From Isoetes taiwanensis (Eukaryota; Streptophyta; Lycopodiopsida; Isoetales; Isoetaceae): a stretch of DNA of 64,000 bases. The position numbers were made by a program, and so were the translations under genes. Positions 1 to 13,016 of the stretch are shown piece after piece. The notes below the pieces were generated by a model. That model made no database searches. It was not told where the DNA came from and saw only the letters and a program-made list of their open reading frames with translations. Location: assembly GCA_021234155.1 (NCBI GenBank), contig JAJEKV010000092.1:930001-994000 (forward strand), in the 5' to 3' direction. Numbering within the stretch: the first letter of the stretch is position 1; each line of letters starts with the position of its first letter.

Positions 1-1
1 T

Positions 2-294
2 CTGTCATTAACGGATAGCTTGCCAGTTTATGCCAAAGAACTTATTGCCGGGGGTGTTGCTGGGGAATTTGCTAAGACAGCAATAGCTCCTCTGGAACGC
101 CTTAAGATTTTGTTTCAGGTAACCGAATAGTTGTTGCAGTTTACAAATTTTTGGTCTTGCAAACAATTCCATTGGTAAGAGATAATTTTGATGGATATTA
201 TTTTCAGACACGAGCTGGCAATTTTCAAACTTTAGGGATAAGTCATTCCTTCATTTCTATATTTTGAACAGAGGGCATCAGAGGCTTTTACAGG
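2..294 (+). pseudogene. Mitochondrial carrier (CoA/adenine-nucleotide type), two 5' exons, broken
   Basis: Bases 2-118 translate as [17 protein letters not shown] followed by [11 protein letters not shown], the first transmembrane segment and P-x-[DE]-x-[KR] signature of the mitochondrial carrier family, closest in wording to plant CoA carriers. A GT donor follows at 119 and an AG acceptor at 206-207. Exon 2 (208-294) gives TRAGNFQTLGISHS and then TEGIRGFYR, again carrier-like, but an in-frame TGA separates these two blocks. A GT donor follows at 295. I found none of the later exons downstream. These proteins exchange CoA or nucleotides across the mitochondrial inner membrane. The gene is cut by the window edge, and with the stop and missing exons it is most likely a decayed copy. 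Confidence 0.72.
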
Positions 295-1207
295 TATGTT
301 AATTTTGGTCATCATAGTTATTTTGTTAATCTACAAATTTAGAAAATATTTAGGGGAATTCTGCGTGCATAAAACAATATGCCAATTTATCTACAACAGA
401 AAAACTAGTTTGTTTACCTAGTGTTAGGACATAATGCTACAGGATAACATGCACCATTGTTTCCCATGTAAACACTGGTCATCAATGAATTGACTGGTAT
501 GTTCTGGCCTTCTATTTCTTTGATTCTATTTCTATTTTCTTGTTGGAAAACCTGCAAAACCGAAGCTAAAGAGGAATAGGTAGGAAACTTGATCTATCAT
601 ATAGTTGGCATTAGCATCTATATTTGTGGCAGGGCTTCAAAACTTTACGTGTTGTGCTTTGATCTTTCTTCGTACTATACTTTAGACTTCTTAATTTTAG
701 AATACATAAACGCCGTAGTTTTCCCTGAGACCTGTCTTTCCTGAACTAGGGCTTGCTGGCAAAACTGAGACATCTTGCCATTAATACCAAATTAACTCCA
801 CCTTTTCTTTGATCTTAGCATATATTCCCTTTTCGTTGAGACCATGTTTAATCATAAAATTGCTAGAAGGCATATATTTCCTTCATCTTTGTAACTTAAC
901 GCTTCGTGCTACAAGCTTCTCATCACCTTTGTATATCATATGGTTTTGGGCTGCCTTCTTTTGGTTGCTACCGATGTTTAATTGGCAAACAGAATGGTGT
1001 CTTTGATGAATTTCGCAACCATCCCAGAAGCTGGACATATTTTGATCTGACTGCCTGCAAATTTGCCAGTCTGATCTTTCTATAATACTGATGGGTTAAA
1101 AGTACACATTATAATAATTGCTAAAATTGATATTAATCTCTAAAAGCCAATGCTATTTCTTATGTTTGGAATGACTAATGCTTTTGATATCGTCCTGTGT
1201 TTGGATT
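295..1207. other. No recognisable gene
   Basis: AT-rich sequence between the carrier exons and the rhamnose-synthase fragment. I saw no carrier exon, RNA gene or repeat structure. It could be intron of the carrier copy. Confidence 0.4.
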
Positions 1208-1614
1208 GATGTTGCAAAGGTGGAGGAGCTTCTCAAACACTATGAATATGTTTGCACTCTTTGAGTACACATGCCAATATCCGCAGACCTGCAAAATTCC
1301 ACACAATTTCATTACTAAGATATCCCAATATTCCAAGGTTGTCAACATTCCAAACAGCATGACAGTTCTGGATGAGCTGCTTCCCATTGCTGTTAAAATG
1401 GTGAAGCGCAACTGCACAGGAATCTGGAACTTACATTGATCTTAATTTTAGCTGGAGCAATTTCACACTTGAAGAACAGGCAAAAGTGCTAGTTGCACCC
1501 CGCAGCAACAATGAAATGGATGCCACAAAGTTTAAGAAGGGATTCCCCCACATGCTGTCTATAAGGGATTCCTTGATTAAGTTCGTGTTTGAACCCAACA
1601 GGAGCAAAGACTGA
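1208..1614 (+). pseudogene. Rhamnose synthase C-terminal domain (RHM / NRS-ER), broken
   Basis: The reading matches the epimerase/reductase half of plant UDP-rhamnose synthases, which makes UDP-L-rhamnose for cell walls. VEELLKHYEYVCTL comes first, then after a frame change NFITKISQYSKVVNIPNSMT and VLDELLPIAVKMVKRN, then NFTLEEQAKVLVAPRSNNEM and FPHMLSIRDSLIKFVFEP, ending at a TGA where the family usually ends. Defects: a TGA directly after VCTL, a frameshift near 1285-1310, and a missing stretch of about 18 residues between GIWN and YID. No intron is visible, so this may be a retrocopy or a genomic fragment. It cannot encode a working enzyme. Confidence 0.85.
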
Positions 1615-2735
1615 ACAAACAAATTCGAGGGCTCCCTTTCTTCATTGGGGGCAGATGACAAGTCTAAAGATCTCAGAAAGACTGCTACATTCAGGAATTT
1701 CCAGCTTCTCATCCTTTCTGAATCAGCCACTCTCAGAGAGATTCTTATTTTTCAGAAAAGCATAATTGAGCGTATTCATTTAATTGTAGATGACATGCCT
1801 ATTTGTTACAACAATCATTAAATTTTTGTAGTGAAAGTGCGATTTTCAATCATTCCTTCGTATTTTATGATTTTTGATGATGTTCAGACCCTGACATTAG
1901 AAGACGAAAACATACCTGGAAACTTAAAAATCTGGAGACAAAAAACCCTAAGTTCCAAATGCCTTCAAAGAAATTTTTTAGAAACCCTAATAATAATCTC
2001 CTTTCCTAATGCCCCCAACGTGTGTCGGAGTACTCATCTGGTTTTGAGCACTATTAATCTCGACCTTCATGTTTGATACGGCATATTAACATAACATGTG
2101 CTTGCTTGAAATTTGTAACTAATATCCTACTCCAATCCGACTTATTTATCTCAGATATCTGTGTCAGGAATGTCATAGAAAATAAACAAGGATGAGAAAA
2201 ACAAGACCATCAATCGCCTCTTTATCCTTTACTCTTGCAACTTACATTGTCCTTCATCCTCAAAGCCATTTTCCCTTGAAGTTTTTCTTGAGATCATTAA
2301 GACTTTTCTCTTCCAGCATGTTTTCCTTATCGACTATGTTACATTTGTGATGCAGTTCTTCGGTTAACCTTGCACACTGAGAATCTGCATCTTTGATTCC
2401 TTGAGAATCTGCTTGAGAATCTGCTTTGTGATGCATTGGGGCTTGGGTGAATTAAGGTTCGTTAAGTTTATGTATATCATAAATTTTGCTTTGTGGTGCA
2501 TTTCGGCTTGAGTAAATGACCTATGTGTATTCGTTTGTATGCTCATATGACATCAAACTATTTTTTATGGTGCATTGTTGCTCTAACATTTGAATGAAGG
2601 AAGTTAACGCATTAGCTCTTTGAGAGGACTCGCATCGCTTATTCTTGTACAATATGCCAACACATTAATAAACTTGCTTTGACACTTAAAAACAATGAAA
2701 CCTGCTTCATATCCTATATTATAATGTTATTGTGT
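1615..2735. other. No recognisable gene
   Basis: No coding signature on either strand. Around 2390-2430 the phrase TTGAGAATCTGC recurs three times at short spacing, a trivial local repeat. Confidence 0.4.
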
Positions 2736-3066
2736 AAGTGTTGGACCCAGCCCTAATTTGGGCGGCCCAGATTTTACCTTCGATTTACGGTCGAGATCAA
2801 GCCCTCGATCGGGGGTTTTGCTTCCTCCCCAATTCATTCCAATCCGGCAGGACCAGCCAGCTTCGTCACGAATGGGAAGGAGCGGCCCGGTTGGGAATCC
2901 TAGGGGAGCTTCTGTGTGGGCGCCCAGAAGGAGACAATGCAGTTTGGTCTAAAACAATAAACAAACAAAGGGCTTTGGCGACTGTGGCACAGGCGACTGT
3001 GGCACAGATCCGGTAGGACTCATTCTGCTTGGTGATGGTGGCTCAGGCCCGAAGCTGATGAGAGAG
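2736..3066. other. GC-rich patch, possible old LTR or TE fragment
   Basis: This stretch is clearly more GC-rich than its surroundings, with blocks such as GGGCGGCCC, and contains a 14-base direct repeat GCGACTGTGGCACA (about 2979-3006). The open frames through it show no known domain. It reads like an inserted piece of a retroelement, but no partner copy is present in the window. Confidence 0.3.
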
Positions 3067-3282
3067 TAATCAGGTGTGTGGTCGTTTATGCTCAGAGATC
3101 AAACAGATTTTTTTGACTGTAGAGCTTCCAGATGTTAAATTGCTACAATTTTTGCAGGTTTCGATGTTGCCTGCATTTGAAAGCTTGCCTTTGAATAGGG
3201 AGTCTATGGCATATTGGGATTGCTTTTGCTCCCAGACAGGCACATGCATCAAGAACTCCAACGAAAGTTATAGCATCAGACG

Positions 3283-3915
3283 TTATCCTTCTGATTGCAT
3301 ATGCTCAAAAACTAGCAGCGCTTCCTTCCCTTGATTATGGTTAGCATATGCAATGATCAAAGTGTTCCATGATATTACATCCCTCACTGTCATTCTGTCA
3401 AATATTCTATGTGAGTCATGCAGATAACCGCATTTTCCATACATATTAGAAAGAGCATTGCATAGAACGATGTCTTTCCCCAAACCATAACTCAAAATCA
3501 AGCAGTGAAGTTGTCGACCTTCACCTGGTGCTGAGATCTTAACACATGCCTCAAGAACCACTAAGAATGTGACCCTATTAGGGATCAAGCCTTGCAGATG
3601 CATTTCTCTAAATAAATGGAGGGATTCTCTGTTAAGGCCTTGCTGGGCATAAGCAGCAATCATGGTGTTCCATGATACCTTATCCCTTTGAGGCATGTCC
3701 TAGAAGAACTGCACTGCCTTTTCAAAATGCCCATTTTGTGCATATGCAGCAAGGATTGTATTCCATGAAATAGTATCTCTTTCAGGCATCACATGAAACA
3801 TCTGTATTGCCTTCTCTGTATAACCGTACTGAATATATGCTGCCATGATTGTGTTCCAAGATGCTACATTTGGCAACGGCATTTGTTGAAACAATTGAAG
3901 GGCTTCCAAAACATA
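3283..3915 (-). pseudogene. Pentatricopeptide repeat (PLS-class) protein, fragment with one stop
   Basis: Read on the minus strand, this is a run of PPR motifs: ALQLFQQMPLPNVASWNTIM, KAIQMFHVMPERDTISWNTI, then after an in-frame TAG MPQRDKVSWNTMIAAYAQQG, and further on LCNALSNMYGKCGYLHDS and DVISWNTLIIAYANHNQGKE. VSWN-type P, L and S motifs belong to plant organelle RNA-binding proteins, many of which specify C-to-U editing sites. The TAG at about 3698-3700 falls where a Q codon (CAG) is usual. The frame ends at HMQSEG before any E or DYW domain, and the N-terminus has no transit peptide or start. The fragment is truncated at both ends and probably a pseudogene, though only one substitution interrupts the repeats. 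Confidence 0.85.
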
Positions 3916-4000
3916 CAGTATTATTTTATTATATAGGATGAACGTTTCGGTTCGCAACAACTACTATTCAAGGACAGTCTTTCGCTCTGAAATATCACCA

Positions 4001-5358
4001 CAGGGTTATGGCAGATGTATAAAGCAGGAAAGCCCTCAAAGCCTGACATGGCTAGGATCACCAGAAAGCCGCTTTACATTTGATCATGTTGCCCGTGAAA
4101 CTATTACTCAGGAATCCTACCTGCATGCTTACAGCAAAACAGGTGCACAAGCATACCGTTCTACTCTTAACATTGTATTATTTTCCAGAATTTTACACTT
4201 GATAAAGCAACTTATTGATGATTTCTTTTACAGAGGACATATGGTTTTGCTTGCGTTACCCTTGGACTTTTCTGCTCCATTTTGGTAAGTCTTGGTTCTC
4301 ATAAAGCTGAAACTATTCTCTTGAAGTAGAATTCCCCTTTATTTGCAACATCTGGGTTTAAGAGGTTGTATCTCATAACTTCCAAAACATTTTATTTATT
4401 TAGGGCAATGTTGTGATAATTTTTGTAGCCTTTTGAAAGGTTGAAAAGTCTCTGCTTATGAATAAATCCTGAAATTTATTTGCCAAGTTAACTGTCATTA
4501 CATTATGGAAGGTGTAATTTGTGTGAGCAGAAAATTTCAGCCTGAAATTTCCCTGCTCATACAAATTCACCAACGAAAAAAAAGGGAGCCTGAAATTTTG
4601 CAATTTTCTTACTTTTCCGGCGTCTCTCTGACGGAAATCTTGGCGGCGCCGGTTAGAAGGGGACGGCAGGGGCCGACCGAGGCAGGGGCCGACGGAGTTT
4701 CAATCGACTGTGTGCAGGGTTTCAATCGACTGTGTTTTTCGTTTTGAAAAAACCTGGTGTTTAGCCCTGTAATTTCAGGGTCCCGTTTTTTTCGTCATCT
4801 TTTGCAGCTAATGGTAGCTATACTATCATTTCTAAGATTATACCATTGTTATTAGTAAGCAACATTGGTCTTCTTGAGGCCTTTGAAGTTTGTTGTTACG
4901 TATACGGTGGGGAATGCTTTTTAATGTGGCTGATTTGCAATGGTGGAGAATTGCATGTCAGGATATAATAGTTGCATGTTTGCTTATGGTTCAGGTGAGC
5001 ATCTATTATTATATTACCAACTACAAAATTACATGTGTTCAACTGATTGATCCATCACAGCTGTGCAGATTGTTAGTGGAAAAAATCCACACCATGCTTG
5101 GAAATATGGATGGCTTAGATAAAATGACAAACGGGGGATGGCACCACAAGTTTTCGAGTATTATTTTCAAGGATAAAGTAGGTGTGAGATGTATCAACAA
5201 CTGTCAATCATTTTGCTCTCATCAATGAAATAGAATGAGGCTCACATCATTTACACCATTTATGTGCAAGAAGAAGTGCGAGCACAAGAACATCTGAAAT
5301 ATATTTTTAAATGTTCAGTTTTGGAAATCTACAATGAATAAATAACTGACCTTCTAGA
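4001..5358 (+). pseudogene. Kinesin-12-type motor domain, decayed exons
   Basis: Three separated blocks match the motor domain of plant kinesin-12 (phragmoplast-associated kinesins). The first is GYGRCIKQESPQSLTWLGSP plus ESRFTFDHVARETITQE at 4001-4113. The second is HTMLGNMDGLD, following the P-loop region, then GMAPQVFEYYF in a shifted frame, at about 5085-5170. The third is EHLKYIFKCSVLEIYNE followed by a TAA, then ITDLLE, at 5268-5358. The P-loop itself is not recognisable. The order matches a normal motor domain with introns between blocks. TAA and TGA codons and at least one frameshift make it non-functional. The real kinesin-12 organises microtubules at the division plane. Confidence 0.82.
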
Positions 5359-6808
5359 ATGATATTCCACTAATCCACATGTATGATTAGAAGAATAAGG
5401 TCTTAAAGCACCATCTAGGATGCCATGCTTGATCCCTTCCGCTGCCTTTCTTCTGCTGGCTACCGCCCGATCCCCCTGAAGCTAGCTATGGCTGGAAGAG
5501 CAGCATAACTCTTGCCAAGCATGTATGTCTCAGAGTTTTAGGGTGGTTTTGGATGTGTAACTTCTTCGGTAGCATTCTGGATGTGCCGAAACTGCAAGAA
5601 ACTGCAAGTAACTCAGAGATCTTTGGCCTAATTTCTGCCTAATCCAGGCTTCCAGGCCAAACAAATTGATATTTAAGCAGAGCGACTTGCCATCACCATC
5701 AGGTATTTCAACTCCTCCAACACAAGCACAACAGATGTTCAGCACAGCTTTCTGTGCTTCAGAGCTGCATTGTAGAGACGTCTAAGTTCACTATTTAGAA
5801 AATAATACAAGCAGATGCAGATGCAGGTCTTAAACTCTTCTGAAAGCAGATATGATGACAAAGCAGGTTGTGGCTTTCTTTTCTCCATTCACTCAAGGTA
5901 CATACTTGCATTCGGCCATTCTTAATCTCTACATTATTTCATACGTTGTAGGCCTTTTGCCAAATGAATTTTTGTAGTAGATACTTTATGGACTAAAGAG
6001 ACAACTTGGTTCGTCCCACCAATGAAGCTCTGCTATTCGGAAGGATATTATATAGTGCTTTCCTAAAAAGGTAAGTCTGGTTTAATATAATGCAACAAGG
6101 TTCAATTTCAAGCAAGTACATGATGAGATAGCTTGGTTGCAGGTTCCCAAGTTTCTAAAGGGAATACATCCACTACGTAGATCGATCAGTACTGACCCAG
6201 GGCATGACAGGAAGGCAAACCAAAAGGGGACCTACAATTTTCAATTCCTGTTCAAAAATGCGAAAATTCTTATTCTCGATTTTCCATGACTGTAAGCGAA
6301 AGACTATAAGCCACAACTACAACTACAACTACAAGCCATGTTCTTTTCCAACTACAACTTTATACTTAAATAATTGTATTTCCATATCCTTTTTTAACAA
6401 CTACAACGATAGTAAAGGATGTAACTACGTGTGACGTGGATAAAAAGACAGAACATTAAGTTACAACCACATGAACAAGGTCACACTAAATAATGCAATA
6501 CGTGCAATAAATGCAATGCCTTCAAAGGCTTACATGGGTGTTGTGCACATTCATACACAAGCATAAAAAATGCAATAGACGTTTGTAGCCAGAAGACATC
6601 CATATTCATATACAAGTAGCAAGAAAGAACACAATAGAAGGAAAAGTGACTATACGAGATTAGATACACAACATCAACAACTCATAAACATAGCCACTTG
6701 CAATCTACAGCTTCCCCAAATGATCCAATGACTGAGAAATTATCATACGCAAATGCACGTTCTCAACATTTATAAGTTCCCAAATTATGCCCAGCAACGC
6801 TGGGCACC
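5359..6808. other. No recognisable gene
   Basis: AT-rich sequence following the kinesin relic. It may hold further decayed kinesin introns. A short ACAACT-type microsatellite lies near 6310-6335. Nothing else is supportable. Confidence 0.4.
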
Positions 6809-7050
6809 GTTACTAGTTTCATATGTAAGGATAGTGTGAGTCAGGTTCAATGGCATAGTGACATTTCTTGGATCGTTTATTTGATTCGTTACATAAGGAT
6901 AAATGAATTTCCAGAGATGAGAGAGAGAGAGTTACTAGTTTCATATGTAAGGATAGTGTGAGTCAGGTTCAATGGCATAGTGACATTTCTTGGATCGTTT
7001 ATTTGATTCGTTACATAAGGATAAATGAATTTTCAGAGATGAGAGAGAGA
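6809..7050. repeat. Tandem duplication, 122-bp unit, two copies
   Basis: The unit starting GTTACTAGTTTCATATG at 6809 recurs at 6931 with almost no change. Each copy ends in a GA-rich microsatellite (GAGATGAGAGAGAGA). The second copy runs into an A tract. A recent local duplication, probably by slippage or unequal exchange at the GA repeat. Confidence 0.9.
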
Positions 7051-10000
7051 AAAAAAAAAAGTGATCTGTATTTATCAAAATAAAGTACAGCGTTTTAACA
7101 CAATCGAAAAATCTTTCTCCCAACCACGAATTAAGTTCCAAAGGACTCCGATGTCAATTTTTCCTCAAGGAGATGCTAGACGGCTATGCAAGTAATGATG
7201 TAGGCAGTCTGCCATACATTACAGTTCCGGGATGATGTTGGGTTTATGTGTTGTTTCAGTTCAATTGTTTATTATCCAAGATCTTCAACTGGCAAATTCG
7301 CTAGAGTTATATCTGGACATGCCTTAATCTGCAATCTGCTCTATTTCTCCAACCTCCTTTGAAGCATATTTGCGGCTACTGTTGTATTTTAAAGCTTGTT
7401 GTATTCTTACAACTGAATCCCTCCATGTTCTTATTTATACAGGGTTTAAAACGTAGGCTGCAGATATTGTGAGGACAGGCATCACCATATGGCATGATAA
7501 GTTAGCCACAAACATGTAATGTTATTATTCTGCAAATAAATGTTATGTTCTATAACAGCTAGAAATAAAATCTAGATGTAGGGGAGGTGTTCATTGGTCA
7601 TTGCACTTAAGCTCGAATTGTAATGCTAGCCATGACACCTCAATTTTGCTCCTTAATTTTATTTAGTCCGCTCCGTCCCTAGCTTTCTCTTCTTCTCTGG
7701 ACTTAATCCAACCATCACTAGTGAGGGCCTAGCTCAGTCGTGCATTTCCGCTACAAAATTGATGCATCTTTAGCCATTGTTCATTTTTCTAGCCTATGCT
7801 TCATGACTGCGTTTGTTTGAATCGGTCTCAGATCCTTGATCGAGTTCTTGGTCAATGGCATTTTCTCGCATTCAAATTTTGTTTGTCCTATGAAGGGACA
7901 TGAAGGTATTTTCCAAAGATTCTCTCGATTTTGCTAGCTGAGGTCTCTTTTCCATATCACTAAATTTTTTCTTTTTGCTTATATCTAACACAGTTGTTTA
8001 AATATGGACAACATATGATCTGGTCTGCCATTAAGATGGTGATTTTTTGTTCTAAAAGATCGCGGTAAGCTTCATCGTCCGAACTATTTGTTTTTATGAA
8101 AACATCTGTTTGTTTGGTAGCTTTTCAAGATCATTTTCATGTTAGATTGAAAATCCGTAGGCACCATAATGGACCAGCTTCTAAAAGAGATACCCAAGAT
8201 CATCTTACAATCTTAAATTATGAAGACGGATTTAGAATGGAGGAGATTACCAAAGATTCAATGGCAGCACCATGGAGAATTACGTAAAAATGGGATTCGG
8301 TCTGCCCAAGGCTTGCCAAATGCCCTGTTGTGGTAAGACTTATCCCTTATTACATCAATTGTAGAAATGCAACTTAAGCTTTCCAATTCATGTCACGGAT
8401 AGATAAACACACTTTAAATCATAGTTTTGGGTTTGAAGTTAGCTGTTGCTCGATCAAAGATTTAAAAATCCCGTTTTCATCGTCTTGAGGTAGACATTCT
8501 TTGGCTTAATTGTTCATCATTTTTCTGTCATGCCTTACTTTTACCATCAATGTAGTCTCTATGTAGCAACCGTTTTAATCATTAATAATAAGAATACCGC
8601 AAAATGCAACTCAACTTAATATATATTTTGCGGGCCTTCATCATACCTCCTCGAAGCCCAAGGCAGCTCTCGAGATTACGTGCATATTGAAAACGTAACA
8701 TGGACAACGGTATTCTTTATTTGAGGGACAACGGTTTTTCATAAAGGATGATTGCATTTTCCATGCTTGCATCACGTTGGACTTACACTAGCAATCATTT
8801 GCTAAATTAATCAACGCATTTTGTAGGTGTTAGATTTTGTCAAGCTCCTTTTTAGCTGCAATCTGGCAGGTTTGTTTGTATTGGCTAAGAAATTTATGGT
8901 TCTTTAAAAGCAAGCCGCATTGGTCTCATCCCCTTTATTGGATGGGACCCCTACAAAGTCTGCCGTTCTCTATCCCGAAACCATGAGATTTTAATTCCAT
9001 GAGATTTTAATTGTAAGTACATTAGCAATTAAATACATGTACTTTGTGGAGGCCCAAGTGCTAGGGGGTGGTTTAAGTTGAATTACGGCACATATTCCAC
9101 AACAGGTCTTGGAGTTTCCGTCTATGAGTCAAATTGAACTTTAGAAAACTCTTTTCATGTGCTTATGGTGATATATCCAACATGGGGAAGACAAAAAGCT
9201 TTTCATTTCCTCCCGGAGTTGATCGGTTCTAGTAGACATGTTTACGCTCAACGTTGTTTTGACTTCATCTTTGCAATTTGGGATGCTTTGGGAAGGTAAA
9301 TTATTCGATCGTCTTAGAAGCCGAAGTGTTGCAAGAGCTCCTTTGCAAGCCGTAATTCGCTTGTGGGTTAACTTTGGCCGTTGATATGGAATGGGCTTTG
9401 GGAAGCACTAGTTACAAAATCGGTTGTCGTGTCGGGGGGATAGACTACATGACTATCTCGTACATTGTTTCAATTCCATCTCATAGTGTTTTGTCTCTAG
9501 TTTTTATCAATACACGAGATTGTTGATCCAAACACGTAGCTTCCTAAACCCCCGAGAACAAAATCAATAACGGGACTTTCTTACTTTTGCGGGTTTGTGG
9601 AGATTTTGGTGCCGTATTTTTGCAAAAAGCCCGGCGTTGTGTTTGTCATTTGATACAAGTATTGATAGTAGGTAGATATCTTCCATTTTCAACAATGGAT
9701 GTTTTGCGGAAATTTTGGCTAGTTATTTCTTCCTTTACAATTTGTATAACATCAAGTGTTGAGTATTTTTCAATATGTAAAAGTTACAAGATGATCAAAT
9801 ACTTACAGTTTGCTATTGCCATTGTCGTTTCTAGAACTATGTAGTCCATGGATGGGGGCTAGACTTCAGTTCACGAGAAATGCGCCAAGTACATAAGAAA
9901 TCTATTTTATAAATGAGAAAATGGCAACAAATAGTGGACTGAAAATATGTTTTGTTGTTTATTTGGCGGTTTGCACTTGAGAAAATAGGTGGCATTGGTG

Positions 10001-11372
10001 CCTAAGTATATAGAACACAAGGGAGTACCTTATGCCTTCATTATCTTAACTCTGTCATTAGTTTGTTACTTTGGCCTACAATAAGGATGGTTTTCTCACG
10101 CGAAAATGGATTAAAGAGGCTTTGAATGATAAGCCTTCGATCTCCACATAATGGTTTGTTTACATAACCTAGCCATGCTGTACCCGAGATCTCTATATCC
10201 ATCATAGAGTAGAAATTCTTCTTTTAGATCTCCTTGGCAACCTTCTTATGCAAAGACAAAAGTCTTAACAGACCTACCTCTACTTTTCTAGGTATCAACT
10301 TCCAATCTGTCTATGTCCCTCGTTTGCATGTCTATTTCCTATTTGCAATTTCAACTTTTTTTTTATCATGCTTTGGAAAGACGAAAAGGCAGCCAAACCG
10401 GATCATCGGTGATAACTTAATGCATGTACATGTTTTGAGCCCGTGTATGTTCTCAGAATAAAGAACAAGTGTGCAACAACGATGCAGAAAGTCAGCTTTG
10501 GAATTGTACGGTAAAGTTCGTCCGTTGTTTCTTGTTTCTTGTTTCCGTTGTTATTTTAGTGCAGCAAGAAAAAATGGTTGTAGCTACTTTTAGAGTAAAT
10601 TATAGGTCCTAACAATCTCCAAGATTACTACTTGCAGTGGATCAATAAGATATAGAATGCATCTTCTGTAACCCGAGTTTACTGACTTGGTGATTTTATG
10701 TTCTATGCCGAACTCATTATTTAAAGGCAAGCTCCCCTGTAATGTGTTAATGAAGTACATGGATGGACAATAATATTGACTCCCTCACGCATTATTTACT
10801 AACGTTTGTCTAGAAACATTCCGATGACAAGATTGTCCAAGATGTGTGCAAACTATCTAACCAAAGTTAACATATGTTCAATTGCCCAATACATTATCGT
10901 GGAATTAATGTTCAACATATGTCCCAACAGTATGTGTTTTAACACGCATTTACTTTTAATATGTGTCCAATAATTGGCAGTCATGTGCAAAAGCAAACAT
11001 TTAATGGCAGTTGGCACATGGTATGTAAGAATCTGAACAATTCTTCGTGGGTTAGTTCGATCCAAAATTGTTATTATTTTATGTTGTTTTGCTCTTCAAA
11101 CAAGAGCTTGGATTGTGGCTTGCAATTCTAGAGCTTTCTGTATAATTATGATATGTGGCAGTGTCATTGATTGGCTAAATTCTTTGAGATTTCTTGATTA
11201 ACAGAAGCGCCATTCAATGCATTTACAATGCGATAAGAACTAATGGCTAGGAATTTATGTTTTACCGCTACCCTTTTGCAATGATGGTGATTTGAAAATG
11301 GAGCTAAACCTTTCCTTATGTAGATAGTTGTTATGTTCTTGAAAGTTGTTCTAATGTTTTCTAATATACAGG
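7051..11372. other. Long stretch without recognisable genes
   Basis: I read both strands and found only short frames without domain signatures. There is a small tandem repeat, CCATGAGATTTTAATT, twice near 8980-9015. The composition and short broken frames look like old repeat sequence or intron. A weak RNase-H-like reading near 9070-9120 is not strong enough to call. Confidence 0.4.
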
Positions 11373-11480
11373 CATGGAATATGACAGCTTCTGCACAACA
11401 AGGTGTGATGGACCTAAGGGACAAGTTTATGCTCTTGCGGTGCATGGGGACTTAGTATTTGCTGGATGTAATGCAAGGCT
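11373..11480 (+). pseudogene. CCCH zinc-finger/WD40 (ZFWD-like) exon fragment
   Basis: After an AG acceptor at 11371-11372 the sequence reads AWNMTASAQQGV and, after a one-base shift, DGPKGQVYALAVHGDLVFAG. That block resembles a WD40 blade in plant ZFWD proteins, which combine CCCH zinc fingers with a WD40 propeller and are thought to bind RNA. The shift breaks the frame and I could not find adjoining blades. The assignment rests on about 32 residues. Confidence 0.5.
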
Positions 11481-13016
11481 TTCTTTGTTTCGACCTAATT
11501 GCAGGTTTCATGGCAAGTTTTCATGAAATTGCAGGTTTCATGGCATGTTTACATGAAAATTGAATGGTTTCACATAATTGGATAATGAACCTCAGTCCTT
11601 TTCTGTGCTACGTAAGAACTTTTAGGACCCATGGTCATGGAATTCAAAATACGATGGCAGTCCTTTCATAATGTTAAAACATTGTCACTTCGGAAATTTC
11701 ATCAATGCTTGAATTTTGCTTTTGTCTACACGTGCATGGGTGATCCTCACTTTAAATTATTCGGAGGCTTACATTAACATGTTTTAAGTTGCAAAGCATG
11801 CATTTTTTCAGGGCTTCAAACCAGTTTTGCTTATACACAAAGACATATTAAATTAGAGTTTGTGGTAGTTGTAGCATTTAGTGATTAGCAAAGATAGAGT
11901 TCATATTTTTGGGTTGCCCTTAGGGGGGCAAACCCTCGTTTATGTGGGTATGTGGGCATATTCAGGTATATGCTGGCACATACCTAGCATATGCTGATGA
12001 CTGCTAAAAACTGGCTGCTGTCTGTAAATGCTCGGTCATCCAGCCCCACAGGCGTGGCTATGTCGGCAAATCGAAGCTCCAATCTGATGGAAATGCAGCG
12101 AAATAATGTAGGATTCGCTCCATAGCAGTATAGGGTCTGGACCCTCAGGATCTGCCATGAAAGAATAGCTTTGCAAGCATTTGGGATTTGGCTCTTGGTC
12201 CATTTGTAGATGAATTAGTTATACCAGATGCACGACATAGTTTTGCTTGTTGGAGGTGATTGGATTATTGCAGCTACCCTCAGCGACAGCTTCTTTCTTG
12301 CATTATCCAGTGGATGCATCATCTTATATACTCTTAGTATCAATGAGGCAATCCCCTTGGCTATGGAGGTTCTCAAGAAATTCAGCTGCCACACAATTCC
12401 TTTAAGAACCTTATTTGAAGATGTCATGTTCTTCGCATTGCAATCAGGTCAGTCCTATGTCTAAACTATGGCCTGGTTCCTCATTAGCTGACCTGGTTCT
12501 TGATTAGGCTTTCTTGTGTAGGATGGCACTGCCAGGAAAACAAGAACTACATTGCATGCCACAAGAAGTTTAAACTTCATCTTATGCCAAAAGTTTCAAC
12601 TGGCTTGGCTGCTCTTTTAACTGCTACCTTTTTTTAGCTCCATCCATCCATCCATCCTGGAGACTGAGAGTTGATTGGCTTTGAGGTATAGCTTTCCTTG
12701 TGGTCTTACAGATCCTATGCCAGCTATATTATATTTACCCTCATCCATGTGGGTTTGTGGCATATTCCAAGTATATGTCAGTATATGCTCGAAAACATGA
12801 CTTTGAAGTGTGATTTAAGCCATTTCACTCTCGGGTCACTGGAGGGCAACCCTCCGTGCGCAGCACCTTGTTTTTTGAAGAACGTGTTTTACTTCATATT
12901 ATACACTCAAAATATTACAAAGTACTTCCAGAAGTAAGAAATGTCCCTGACGCATCAATCACTTTTAGATGATCACTCCATATTGGAAGTTTAATACGAT
13001 CAGGCCAATTGGAGAT
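11481..13016. other. No recognisable gene
   Basis: No domain was readable. There is a CATC microsatellite at about 12645-12660. Frames of 70-80 codons around 12215-12464 exist on both strands but show no family signature. Confidence 0.35.

Noticed and set aside
9061-9130. RNase-H-like or gag-like reading GWFKLNYGTYSTTGLG
   Set aside because: Too short, catalytic residues absent and stops soon after.
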